From assembly GCA_021738725.1 (NCBI GenBank), contig JAIPBE010000037.1, positions 1 to 35,560 of the forward strand: 35,560 nucleotides of DNA, written 5' to 3'. Source of the DNA: Saprospiraceae bacterium (lineage in GTDB: Bacteria; Bacteroidota; Bacteroidia; Chitinophagales; Saprospiraceae). The position numbers and the translations under genes were made by a program. The notes under the pieces were generated by a model. It saw only the letters and a program-made list of their open reading frames with translations, searched no databases and was not told the DNA's origin. Shown one piece after another: positions 17,301 to 25,098 of this stretch (positions are counted from its first letter, which is position 1; every line of letters starts with the position of its first letter).

Positions 17301-17352
17301 CGAGATGGATCAAAAAGATACTCGTGAGGAAAAGGAGTAGGCTTTGCCGCAT
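14347..17352 (-). CDS. Large secreted amidohydrolase with two amidohydrolase-like halves
   Basis: The product is 1001 residues, with a signal peptide (MRQSLLLFLTSIFLIHLVPAQ). The N-terminal half is an amidohydrolase-like module whose motif reads YPGFIDLSSDYGL (about 89-101), without HxH. A beta-rich linker follows (about 450-535). The C-terminal half has an intact module: TPGMIDEHSHIA with His631 and His633, then GFIKFALGENVKR (possible carboxylated lysine), a CHSY histidine, THILEGY, and SDDPEM for the final Asp. Only the second half looks catalytic. Such roughly 1000-residue proteins are common in Bacteroidota and are presumed to hydrolyse cyclic amides or peptides outside the cytoplasm. 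The substrate is unknown. Position 17352 is chosen as the start of the signal peptide. Confidence 0.87.
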   Translation of the reverse strand: MRQSLLLFLTSIFLIHLVPAQNTTFPVQGIPDPRLDWYAFTHANIHINSSQSLRDATLVIREGRITAMGTGIQPPAGAVVVDLQGRSIYPGFIDLSSDYGLTAAKEESRAERRSRRDRSDQWISERPGAYAWNDALKSDYNAGAAFQPDPKQAEDYRKAGFSWVLTHQHDGLSRGTSALVNLRDGEAGQSLIRDRVGNHLSFKKGTSPMSYPGSLMGCIALLRQTYLDGDWLKRTGAVEERNLTLQAWNQAQDLPQFFEVRDWQEVLRAQKIAREFGKTYIYRGAGDEYRRIDDIKRTGASFILPLTFPEAFQIDDPYDALQVSLEDMMHWEWAPANPGALSRAGIPFALTMEGLKKPEDFFTAIRKAIANGLDPAQALEALTRVPAAMIGMSSELGTVEVGKRASFLITSGAIFDEETILFENWVDGKPYVLQAADEPDLDGKYDLQAGTASYRFEVRGGKKKNTFQLFLNDTAKVDMKAKWDRGRIDLQFQLSDSTGTWLLSGYQQDKVWNGRGTDENGDWVSWRAVYQDTTQSKTKPEKPEQPFDQNSLSPIRYPFLPYGWTEKPQQGTFLIKNATIWTNTDQGILQGSDILIRDGKVKKIGQNLNVPSARILDVEGKHVTPGMIDEHSHIAISRGVNECTQENTAEVRIGDVVNSEDINIYRQLASGVTTSQLLHGSCNPVGGQSAIIKLRWGSTPEQMKLEGAPGFIKFALGENVKRSNGGNDNTRYPNTRMGVEQVYVNAFQRAREYEQQNKNPLKAGKVRRDLELETMVEILNKERFITCHSYIQSEINMLMHVAESFDFRINTFTHILEGYKVADKMAKHGAGGSSFSDWWAYKFEVYDAIPYNGALMHQEGVVTAFNSDDPEMARRLNQEAAKAVRYGGVSEEEALKFVTLNPAKLLHIDDRVGSIKPGMDADLVIWSDHPLSIYAHATVTFVDGIKMVDEEMDRQSRQNIQQERQRLIQKMKAEGGKNKKPPGRRAQRLYHCDSNFDEISE

Positions 17353-17472
17353 TCTGATGGATTGAAGGCTTAAAACTACGGATTTGAATCCGGTGCGCGA
17401 CAATACGAGGATGACCCCTTCGAGAACCATTTTTCCTGTCTGACTGTTTCTTTTTTCCACCAAACAAACTCA

Positions 17473-18384
17473 GTGGCTGTCTATTCGATCAAGGATCTGG
17501 AGATGTTATCCGGTATTAAGGCCCATACCATTCGGATATGGGAGCAACGCTATAATATCATCCACCCCAAGCGGACACCCACGAATATCCGGTACTATGA
17601 GGACCGGGACCTGCGTCAACTGCTGAATATTTCCATTCTGAACCGGAACGGGTTCAAGATCTCCCGGATCGCCTCGATGAATGAAGAGGAGATCAAGAAA
17701 GCAGTGAATGATCTCTCCAGCGGGACCTTTGAAGATTCCGTTCAGGTGGATGCCCTGACCATTTCCATGATGGAACTGGATGAAGGTAAGTTCGAGACTA
17801 TTCTCTCCTCCAATATCCGGGCGCTTGGATTTGAGCGCACCATGCTGGAAGTGATCTATCCCTTTCTGGATAAACTCTCTCTGCTCTGGCTGACGGGCTC
17901 CATTCATGCGGTGCAGGAGAGTTTTATCTCCAACCTGGTCCGTCAGAAACTCATTGCCGCCCTGGATGAGATCCCGTTTTCTCCGAATGCGGAGAGGTCC
18001 TTCATCCTCTACTTGCCGGAAGGGGAATCACAGGAGCTGAGTCTCCTTTTTTTACAATATCTGATCCGCAACCGGGGGCACAAGGTTTTGTATCTGGGCC
18101 AGAATACCAGTCTGGTCGATCTGGCTGAAGCATGCAAGATCTATAAAACGGATTATGTTGTCACGATCATCTCCGAGGCGTTTACCCGCCAGAGTGTCCA
18201 TCAGTATTTGGAGAACCTGAGGAAGGTTTGTTCCGGCAAAAAAGTGTTGATCACCGGGTATCAGGTTTTGGTGCAGGGCATTGCTACCGGTCCCGATATT
18301 CGTGTCATGAAAAATCTGGACGATATCTTAAGCGTTCTTCAGGAGATAGATCGGCAAGTACTGATCTCCACGGATATCCAGTAA
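17473..18384 (+). CDS. MerR-family regulator with cobalamin-binding-like domain
   Basis: The product is 303 residues. An N-terminal MerR winged helix (YSIKDLEMLSGIKAHTIRIW, then RYYEDRDLRQLLNI; residues about 4-53) is followed by a helical cap (about 90-165) and a Rossmann-like B12-binding fold (about 175-300), the CarH/LitR architecture. The signature residues differ from active members. The cap motif W-x9-E-H reads W139...E149-S150. The D/E-x-H-x-x-G loop reads E185-S-Q187-E-L-S190. Cobalamin sensing may therefore be lost. It starts at GTG 17473; no ATG is in frame before it. The gene heads an operon with the lipoprotein and RND pump genes, 13 nt upstream of the lipoprotein, and is divergent from the amidohydrolase gene, so it probably regulates its own operon. 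Confidence 0.9.
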   Translation: MAVYSIKDLEMLSGIKAHTIRIWEQRYNIIHPKRTPTNIRYYEDRDLRQLLNISILNRNGFKISRIASMNEEEIKKAVNDLSSGTFEDSVQVDALTISMMELDEGKFETILSSNIRALGFERTMLEVIYPFLDKLSLLWLTGSIHAVQESFISNLVRQKLIAALDEIPFSPNAERSFILYLPEGESQELSLLFLQYLIRNRGHKVLYLGQNTSLVDLAEACKIYKTDYVVTIISEAFTRQSVHQYLENLRKVCSGKKVLITGYQVLVQGIATGPDIRVMKNLDDILSVLQEIDRQVLISTDIQ

Positions 18385-18397
18385 ACCATCTACCACT

Positions 18398-18922
18398 ATG
18401 GGCCGACCCGCATTTACTTTATTGCTTCTTTCTTTCCTGATCTTTGGAGGAAATTCCGGGTGCAATAAGGATGAGACTCCCACGCTTTTTGACATGGTCT
18501 ATGTGTTGAATGTGGACATGCCCGCTGCTCTGAATACCATCCAGACCCATTTTGTCGAGTTTAACAAGGTGCCGACCAACATCGAATCTATCCTCGTCGA
18601 TCATGGATTGACCGAGGCGGATGTCGCCCGCATCGAACCCTACGATGGTCAGTTGGAAGTGATTTTGGCACCTGTGGACCTGGCTTATTTCCAGGAGATC
18701 TTTGTAGAAATTATGGATGGCCAGAGCCGGTTGGAATGTTTTTACACTCCGAGTGTGCCTTTGAACACAGGAACCCGCGTGGTTCTGGTTGGTACGTTGG
18801 CGGATTTCAAGCCTTTACTCACCCAGAGTGCTATGAACCTGCGGATGGGATTTCGTCTTCGAAACCCTTCCCCATCTTCCTTGAGTTTTACCTTGAGATT
18901 GACGTTTAAAGCAAAAGCATGA
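18398..18922 (+). CDS. Lipoprotein encoded in the RND efflux operon
   Basis: The product is 174 residues with a short signal peptide and candidate lipidated Cys22 (FLIFGGNSGC; the GNSGC lipobox is weaker than average). The mature part has a regular alpha-beta character (LFDMVYVLNVDMPAALNTIQ, then FNKVPTNIESILVDHGLTEA) and ends in a beta-rich tail (SLSFTLRLTFKAKA). No family is recognised. It starts 13 nt after the regulator and its stop overlaps the adaptor start (ATGA), so it is firmly inside the operon. It may be an accessory or stress-responsive lipoprotein linked to the pump; this is inference from position. Confidence 0.75.
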   Translation: MGRPAFTLLLLSFLIFGGNSGCNKDETPTLFDMVYVLNVDMPAALNTIQTHFVEFNKVPTNIESILVDHGLTEADVARIEPYDGQLEVILAPVDLAYFQEIFVEIMDGQSRLECFYTPSVPLNTGTRVVLVGTLADFKPLLTQSAMNLRMGFRLRNPSPSSLSFTLRLTFKAKA

Positions 18923-20043
18923 ATACATCCTGGCGACGAGTCGTCATCCTCCTGACGGCTTTGCTGTTCTTTGGCGGTATCATCGGATTCCAGATCCTCA
19001 GCCGACAAAAATCTGACCCTCCCCGTAAATCTCCGATAACACGATCTCTTCTGACCGTAAGGGCTTTATCCGTGACGAATGGTTCGGCGAGTATGCCGAT
19101 TCCACTACAGGGAAGGTTGGTCGCCTTTGATCGGGTGGATCTGTTTGCCGAGGTCAATGGGCAAGCGATGGAAGGGGCACATGCGTTGAAAGAGGGCGTT
19201 CGTTTTCAAAAAGGTGAGGTTCTAGTCCAGTTGGATGATCGAGAAGCGCGATTGGCTTTAATGGGACAACGAGCAGCATTGCTCACCCTTGTCGCCCAGG
19301 TATTACCAGACATTAAGATCGAGTTTCCAGATCGTTTTCCTGCATGGCAGACATATGTCGAACAGTTGGATCCGGAAAAGCGCATTGCTGATCTGCCGAC
19401 GTCGACAACTACTCGGGAAAAACTCTTCCTGGCAGGTCGGGGAATCCAGTCCCAATTTTACAGTATTCGGAGCGCAGAAGAGCGGTTGACTAAATATCGC
19501 TTGATCGCCCCATTTGACGGGATGCTCACTGCCGTGGATATTCAGCGTGGTACGCTGGTTCGTCCCGGTCAGCGCATTGGACAATTTCTACGTTCTGGAG
19601 CGTATGAATTGGAGTCTTCTACCTCCATTGGAGATCTGGCATTCATTCGGATCGGGCAAAAGGTATCTCTGGTGAGTGAGGATAACGGAAAGGTCTATTC
19701 CGGCCTCGTTCGGCGAATCGGGGACCAGGTCGAAGCCTCGACGCAAATGGTCCCCATCTTTATTGAGGTTGGGGGCCAGGGTCTCAGAGAGGGAATGTTC
19801 CTGTCTGGAGAGATCCAGGGCGGAATCTCTGAACAGGTCGTGGCACTTCCGAAGGAGTTGCTCATGAATGGGCGGGAGATCTGGCGAATCCAGGACAGTA
19901 GCCTGGTCAAAGTCCAGGTGCATATTATCCGGACCGGACGTACCCTTGCCATTGTTGATGGACTGGAAGATGGCACTTTGGTGGTTCGCGATCACAAGCA
20001 GGGTATGGTCGAAGGCCAGAAGGTCAACTGGATCATCGATTAA
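18919..20043 (+). CDS. RND efflux periplasmic adaptor (membrane fusion protein)
   Basis: This 374-residue protein has an N-terminal membrane anchor (about 7-27, VVILLTALLFFGGIIGFQI). It then follows the HlyD/AcrA layout: a first half of a lipoyl/barrel-sandwich motif (VDLFAEVNGQAMEGAHALKE), a short helical hairpin (about 110-185), the second barrel-sandwich half (YRLIAPFDGMLTAVDIQRGT), a beta-barrel and a C-terminal membrane-proximal domain. There is no lipobox, unlike AcrA, so it is anchored by the helix. It bridges the inner-membrane pump and the outer-membrane channel. The start overlaps the previous stop by 4 nt, and the pump gene begins 10 nt after its stop. Confidence 0.9.
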   Translation: MNTSWRRVVILLTALLFFGGIIGFQILSRQKSDPPRKSPITRSLLTVRALSVTNGSASMPIPLQGRLVAFDRVDLFAEVNGQAMEGAHALKEGVRFQKGEVLVQLDDREARLALMGQRAALLTLVAQVLPDIKIEFPDRFPAWQTYVEQLDPEKRIADLPTSTTTREKLFLAGRGIQSQFYSIRSAEERLTKYRLIAPFDGMLTAVDIQRGTLVRPGQRIGQFLRSGAYELESSTSIGDLAFIRIGQKVSLVSEDNGKVYSGLVRRIGDQVEASTQMVPIFIEVGGQGLREGMFLSGEIQGGISEQVVALPKELLMNGREIWRIQDSSLVKVQVHIIRTGRTLAIVDGLEDGTLVVRDHKQGMVEGQKVNWIID

Positions 20044-20053
20044 GCCCGAAACC

Positions 20054-23000
20054 ATGCATGCACTCGTTCGCTTTTTCATTCGCTATCCGATTGCCGGTGA
20101 TCTGCTCATGGTTCTCTTTCTGTTGGCAGGAGCGTTCGGACTGACCAACTTGAAGTCCACCTTTTTTCCAGAGGTGGAGTCCCGCATCATTACCATCCAA
20201 ACGATCTATCCAGGAGCTTCGCCGGAGGAGATCGAGGAAGGCATCATTCTCAAGATCGAAGAAAATCTCAAGGGGGTATCCGGAGTAGAGCGTGTCTCCT
20301 CTGTCAGTACGGAAAATAGCGGAGTGATCACAGTGGAAGCCTTGCAGGGATATGATCCGGAAAAGGTACTGGATGATGTCCGTAATGCGGTGGACCGAAT
20401 TCCCTCTTTTCCAGTTGGTATGGAGCCGGCGGTTGTTTTTCGTCAGGAGAATTTGGGATTTGCCATCAATTTTGCCATCAGTGGGAATGTCGATCTGCAG
20501 ACACTCAAACAATTTGCCCGTCAGGCAGAAACAGAGCTGCTTGCCATCGATGGAATCTCCAAGATTACACTGAACGGTTTTCCGGATGAGGAAATTGAGA
20601 TCGCATTTCGTGAAAAAGACCTTCTGGCGTATCAATTGACTTTTGCCGAGGCGGAACAGGCCATCCGTGGAAGCAACCTTGAATTGACAGGTGGCACAGT
20701 AAAGGGCAAACAGGAAGAATTGCTGATTCGGGCTCGGAACAAGCGCTATTATGCTGATGAGTTGCGGGATATTCCCATCGTGGTGACTACAGATGGAAAT
20801 ATAATCCGCCTGTATCAGATCGCAGACATCCAGGATAAATGGTCGGACAATCCCGATCGGAGCTGGATTAATGACAAACCGAGTGTAGTTGTCACGGTGT
20901 CCAATACGCTGGAAGAAGATATTTTGGATATTTCCGAAAAGGTCCGTGCATATATTCTTTCTTTTAATGATCAGCAATCCCTTGTCCATGCGGATATTAT
21001 CCGTGACGGTTCGGTCGTCCTGCAACAACGAATCGACCTGTTGGCCAACAATGGCATGATCGGATTTATACTGGTCCTGGGATTACTGTCCATGTTTCTC
21101 AATTGGCGTCTGGCATTTTGGGTCGCACTGTCCATTCCCATTTCCTTTGCCGGTATGTTTCTGGTTGCCTATTTAATGGATATCACCATCAATGTAATCT
21201 CCCTTTTCGGGATGATTGTTGTAGTGGGTATTCTGGTCGACGATGGGATCGTCATAGCCGAAAATATCTATCAATTATATGAACGAGGTGTGCCCCGATA
21301 TAAGGCCGCACTGGAAGGATCACTAAAGGTCATTCCAGCTGTATTTACCTCTGTGCTGACCACTATTATTGCCTTCTCTTCTTTTGCATTTCTGGATGGA
21401 CGCATTGGCGATATTTTTACAGTATTGGGTGTCGTGGTCATCCTCTCTCTGTTCTTCAGTCTGGTGGAAGGGATCTTCATCTTGCCCGGACATGTGGCCC
21501 ACTCAGTAGCTCTGCAGCCGAATCAAAAGAAGAATAAAGTCCAAAAAGTATTTGAGGGATTGATGTTGTGGTTACGGAATCGGTTGTACGCCCCTTTTCT
21601 TCGATTTTCTCTCCGATATCCTGCAAGTACGATCATTGTTTATACGGTGTTGCTCATTTTAACCGTAGGCATGATTCGAGGGGGTTTGGTGAAGACCACC
21701 TTCTTCCCGGTGATCCCCAGAGATAATATTAGTGTGACGCTCAAGATGCCAGCAGGTACCCGGGAATATGTGACTAGAGATGTTTTGCACCGTATCCAGC
21801 TTGCTGCTGAAGAGGTAAATAACCGATTTGCAGCTTCCTATTTTCAAGGGGCCAACCAACCCATCAACCATATCGAGTTGAAAATTGGACCGACCACTTA
21901 TCAGGGCAGTGTGGATATCTCACTATTGGATGGGGAAATTCGTGACTCACTCACGGCTACTGTGATCACCAATGCCATTCGAGAACTGGTCGGCGAGGTT
22001 CCAGAGGCGGAAGTGCTGACATTCGGGCAACCATCGCCATTTGGCAAACCGATCTCGGTGTCTCTGCTGGGAAATGATTTTGGATCACTCCGTTCGGCTG
22101 TTACTGACTTGCAAACCGAATTGGAGTCGTTGTCGGAATTGCGGGATGTGACCAATAACAATCAGGAAGGACTGCGCGAGATCAATATTACATTGAAGGA
22201 AAAAGCAAAAGGCCTTGGATTGCAATTACGGGATGTGATCACTCAAGTACGCCAGGGTTATTTTGGCGTAGAAGTGCAGCGCCTGCAGCGCGGTGAAGAT
22301 GAAGTGCGCGTTTGGGTGCGCTATGGCGAAGAGGATCGTGATGACCTCAGTCAATTAAAGGAAATGAGGATTCGTTTTCCGGATGGCCGGGCGTTCCCTC
22401 TGCGTGAGATCGTTGATCTGGAGGTCAAAAGAGGAATCATAGCGATCAACCATCTGGACGGGCAGCGCGAGATCAAAGTCGAAGCAGATGTGGCTCAGGA
22501 CAATGTTTCAGTGACTGACTTGAATGAATCTATCAGATCGAACATTGTACCCCAAGTCCTCGCGAACTATCCAACGGTCAGTGCCTCGTTTGAAGGACAG
22601 AATCGGGAACAGATGAAGACGGCTCATTCGGCCAGGATGGTATTACCGGTAATGTTGTTGCTGATGTTTTTTACGGTAGCCGTGACATTCCGAAGTATCG
22701 GACAAACACTGGCCGTTTTCGCACTGATCCCATTTGGCTTGGCAGGTGTGGGATTGGGCCATTGGGTCATGGATCTGCCCATCAGTTTGTTTTCATTTCT
22801 GGGGATCATGGCACTGGTCGGAATACAGGTCAATGATGGCCTGGTATTGATCACCACGTACAATGACCTCATCCGAAAAGGGAACAGGGTTATGCGCTCG
22901 ATTTACACAGCCGCACTATCCCGGTTCAGGCCTATTCTATTAACTTCTCTGACGACAGTTGCGGGATTGGGACCGCTCCTTTTAGAAAAGAGTTTTCAAG

Positions 23001-23290
23001 CTAAATTCCTAATTCCAATGGCTGTATCGGTCGCCTTCGGTTTGATCCTCGCTACATTTCTGACTTTAACTTTGTTACCCGCATTCTTAATGATCATCAA
23101 CCGCGTCAAATTGTTTGCGGTAACTCAGTGGGAAGGTTTTCGTCCGGATCCCCGATCCATCGAACCAGCTATTGAAGGTCGAAAGAATTATATCTGGCTC
23201 TGGCTTTTCTTTGCAACAATGATTGTATTCCTCTTTCTTGCTTTGATCTATTTTTCCATACGCCTTTCTGATATACTGATTCCTTCATGA
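20054..23290 (+). CDS. RND efflux transporter permease (AcrB/MexB family)
   Basis: This 1078-residue inner-membrane proton-antiporter pump begins with the typical RFFIRYPIAGDLLMVLFLL first span. Two large periplasmic loops follow, each preceded by the signature ESRIITIQTIYPGASPEEIE type porter sequence and a repeated second half. The TM4 proton-relay aspartates are present as Asp396-Asp397 in GILVDDGIVIAENIY. The second-half equivalent, LVGIQVNDGLVLITTYN, is near the C terminus. The substrate cannot be told; hydrophobic drugs or envelope components are common. The ATG at 20054, 10 nt after the adaptor stop, is chosen over the longer frame, which overlaps the adaptor gene. The 3' end overlaps the outer-membrane gene (ATGA). 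Confidence 0.95.
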   Translation: MHALVRFFIRYPIAGDLLMVLFLLAGAFGLTNLKSTFFPEVESRIITIQTIYPGASPEEIEEGIILKIEENLKGVSGVERVSSVSTENSGVITVEALQGYDPEKVLDDVRNAVDRIPSFPVGMEPAVVFRQENLGFAINFAISGNVDLQTLKQFARQAETELLAIDGISKITLNGFPDEEIEIAFREKDLLAYQLTFAEAEQAIRGSNLELTGGTVKGKQEELLIRARNKRYYADELRDIPIVVTTDGNIIRLYQIADIQDKWSDNPDRSWINDKPSVVVTVSNTLEEDILDISEKVRAYILSFNDQQSLVHADIIRDGSVVLQQRIDLLANNGMIGFILVLGLLSMFLNWRLAFWVALSIPISFAGMFLVAYLMDITINVISLFGMIVVVGILVDDGIVIAENIYQLYERGVPRYKAALEGSLKVIPAVFTSVLTTIIAFSSFAFLDGRIGDIFTVLGVVVILSLFFSLVEGIFILPGHVAHSVALQPNQKKNKVQKVFEGLMLWLRNRLYAPFLRFSLRYPASTIIVYTVLLILTVGMIRGGLVKTTFFPVIPRDNISVTLKMPAGTREYVTRDVLHRIQLAAEEVNNRFAASYFQGANQPINHIELKIGPTTYQGSVDISLLDGEIRDSLTATVITNAIRELVGEVPEAEVLTFGQPSPFGKPISVSLLGNDFGSLRSAVTDLQTELESLSELRDVTNNNQEGLREINITLKEKAKGLGLQLRDVITQVRQGYFGVEVQRLQRGEDEVRVWVRYGEEDRDDLSQLKEMRIRFPDGRAFPLREIVDLEVKRGIIAINHLDGQREIKVEADVAQDNVSVTDLNESIRSNIVPQVLANYPTVSASFEGQNREQMKTAHSARMVLPVMLLLMFFTVAVTFRSIGQTLAVFALIPFGLAGVGLGHWVMDLPISLFSFLGIMALVGIQVNDGLVLITTYNDLIRKGNRVMRSIYTAALSRFRPILLTSLTTVAGLGPLLLEKSFQAKFLIPMAVSVAFGLILATFLTLTLLPAFLMIINRVKLFAVTQWEGFRPDPRSIEPAIEGRKNYIWLWLFFATMIVFLFLALIYFSIRLSDILIPS

Positions 23291-24624
23291 AGCACTTCAT
23301 TTCTCAATTTACCTTTTTGCTGCTCGGCGTACTTGGGAGCACTACCGGCATTTCCGCCCAGGAGGTTTTAACGCTGGATCAATGTGTCCGCATTGCCCTT
23401 GAAAAGGATTTGCAAAGACAGATCGCAGGCCTTCAATTAGAAATAACGGATATCAATAACCATGGGGCTGTTGCCGGGCGTTATCCGAATGTCAGTATAA
23501 ATACATTCAGTCAGGGAAATCTGAATGACCAGGATAATCCCGCCAGTTTTCTCAACGGACTGATCCGTTCCGGAAATACCAATATATCCCTGGATGCGAC
23601 CTGGTTGGTATTTGATGGATTCAGAGTCAAGTACAATCTGAAGCGGCTGGGGGCATTGGAAGAGCAGGCCAGAGCGCGGTTGGATCAGGCGGGCATTCAG
23701 ACAGTGCGCCAGACCACCTTGGCATACCTGCAAGTAGAATGGCTTCAGGAGCAGGTGGATCTGGCCAGAGAGGTGCTGCAATTGAGTGAGGGCCTTCTGG
23801 AGGATCAACTCCTTCGTCGCGAGTACGGGCAAGCACTCACGCAACAGGTCTTGCAAAGCAAGGATGCTGTTTTAGCTGATAGCGCGGGATTGGGCATGGC
23901 GATCTTGAACCGATTTTTGGCCCAGCATGCTTTGAATTTGGCAATGGGGGATCCTGACAGGCCTGAGTTTATAGTAACTGGTGCGTTGACCATGCCAACG
24001 CAGGTGTGGGAAAAAGCGATATTGCGACAAACCATGCTGGCTCAGAATCCGCAGATCCAGGAAGCTGTTTTGGGCGAACAGATCGCCTCCCACCAAACGA
24101 GAATAACCCGAGCAGACTTCTCACCCCGATTCGTTGTCAGCACAGGTGCGGTGCTATCTGGTTCGATCACTGAAGTAGATGGAAATAATCCGTTTACCGG
24201 TGAGCCATTTGGCACGCAGATCGGATCCAATCGAAATCTCTATTTCGGGGTCAGTGGCAGCTGGCCAATATTTGATGCGGGTATTCGCCGCCGTGAGGTG
24301 TCGGTTAACCGACTGCAGGAGCGTATTGCTCATATGAACCGACAGGCCTTAACTGATCAGCTTCTCAGCCAACTGGATGATCTGCTGGTGGGGTATACGG
24401 CACTCCTTCAAAATCTGTCAATTCAGGAGGAACAAGTCGAAAATGCTCGTCAGAACCTATCCATGGCAGAAGACAAGTTTCGCTTGGGTCAACTCTCAAT
24501 TTTTGATGTGCGGACTGTGCAATTATCTTATGCACAAGCTACTCTTCGCCGGATCACTACGGTGTATCAACTTCGGGTCCATGAGGTGGAGATCCTCAGT
24601 CTGACAGGTTTGTTGTCCCGGTAA
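23287..24624 (+). CDS. TolC-family outer-membrane efflux channel
   Basis: The product is 445 residues with a signal peptide (MKHFISQFTFLLLGVLGSTT, cleavage near ISAQ). The outer-membrane efflux (OEP) fold is shown by the opening LTLDQCVRIALEKD and by long amphipathic helices in two halves. It ends with a typical EDKFRLGQLSIFDVRTVQLS stretch. It completes the tripartite pump with the adaptor and permease, forming the outer-membrane exit duct. The ATG overlaps the permease stop by 4 nt. It ends 15 bp from the convergent DUF5606 gene, with no visible terminator in that short gap. Confidence 0.92.
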   Translation: MKHFISQFTFLLLGVLGSTTGISAQEVLTLDQCVRIALEKDLQRQIAGLQLEITDINNHGAVAGRYPNVSINTFSQGNLNDQDNPASFLNGLIRSGNTNISLDATWLVFDGFRVKYNLKRLGALEEQARARLDQAGIQTVRQTTLAYLQVEWLQEQVDLAREVLQLSEGLLEDQLLRREYGQALTQQVLQSKDAVLADSAGLGMAILNRFLAQHALNLAMGDPDRPEFIVTGALTMPTQVWEKAILRQTMLAQNPQIQEAVLGEQIASHQTRITRADFSPRFVVSTGAVLSGSITEVDGNNPFTGEPFGTQIGSNRNLYFGVSGSWPIFDAGIRRREVSVNRLQERIAHMNRQALTDQLLSQLDDLLVGYTALLQNLSIQEEQVENARQNLSMAEDKFRLGQLSIFDVRTVQLSYAQATLRRITTVYQLRVHEVEILSLTGLLSR

Positions 24625-24639
24625 GTTCCTGCGTCAGCT

Positions 24640-25098
24640 TTATTCCTCTTCCTGTTTGGATTCGGTTGAGGTGGAGTTAGCCGCTGGTTCGTTAGCCGCT
24701 GGTTCGCTGGCCTCCGGCATCAGGTCATTCTCTTTGATGAAGTGAAACCACTTGATCACCTTCCGGATATCACTCATGCGGACCATCTCTTCGTCATAGG
24801 TCGGCAGGATCTCTTTGAAATACAAGCGCAGTTCTTCGTCCTTGGCCAGGGCTATATCCGGGACGGGTGTACTGTGCGCGTCCATCGCGAGAAACACGTT
24901 TTGCAGGTCTTCCGTGCCTTCTTCGGTATAGATCCCAATGGATGCCAGCAAGGAAAATTGGTGTGATCGTACCGGCGCAAATCGTTTCTGACCATTGGTC
25001 AGATCCTCTACGATCAGGCCATTGTGGCGATTGGCAACGACGCGATACAAACCGGGCAGACCGCTGACCGATACGAGTGTTGAAAAGTCCTTTTCCAT
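24640..25098 (-). CDS. DUF5606-family protein
   Basis: The product is 152 residues. The N-terminal half (LVSVSGLPGLYRVVANRHNG, then LIVEDLTNGQKRF) matches the DUF5606 pattern, a small cytoplasmic family restricted mostly to Bacteroidota with no assigned function. The acidic C-terminal tail includes a perfect 15-bp tandem duplication (24676-24705) encoding EPAAN twice, a sign of recent repeat expansion in a low-constraint tail. The ATG overlaps the stop of the upstream dehydrogenase gene by one base (TAATG), so the two are probably translationally coupled. The link to branched-chain oxoacid metabolism is only positional. Confidence 0.85.
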   Translation of the reverse strand: MEKDFSTLVSVSGLPGLYRVVANRHNGLIVEDLTNGQKRFAPVRSHQFSLLASIGIYTEEGTEDLQNVFLAMDAHSTPVPDIALAKDEELRLYFKEILPTYDEEMVRMSDIRKVIKWFHFIKENDLMPEASEPAANEPAANSTSTESKQEEE

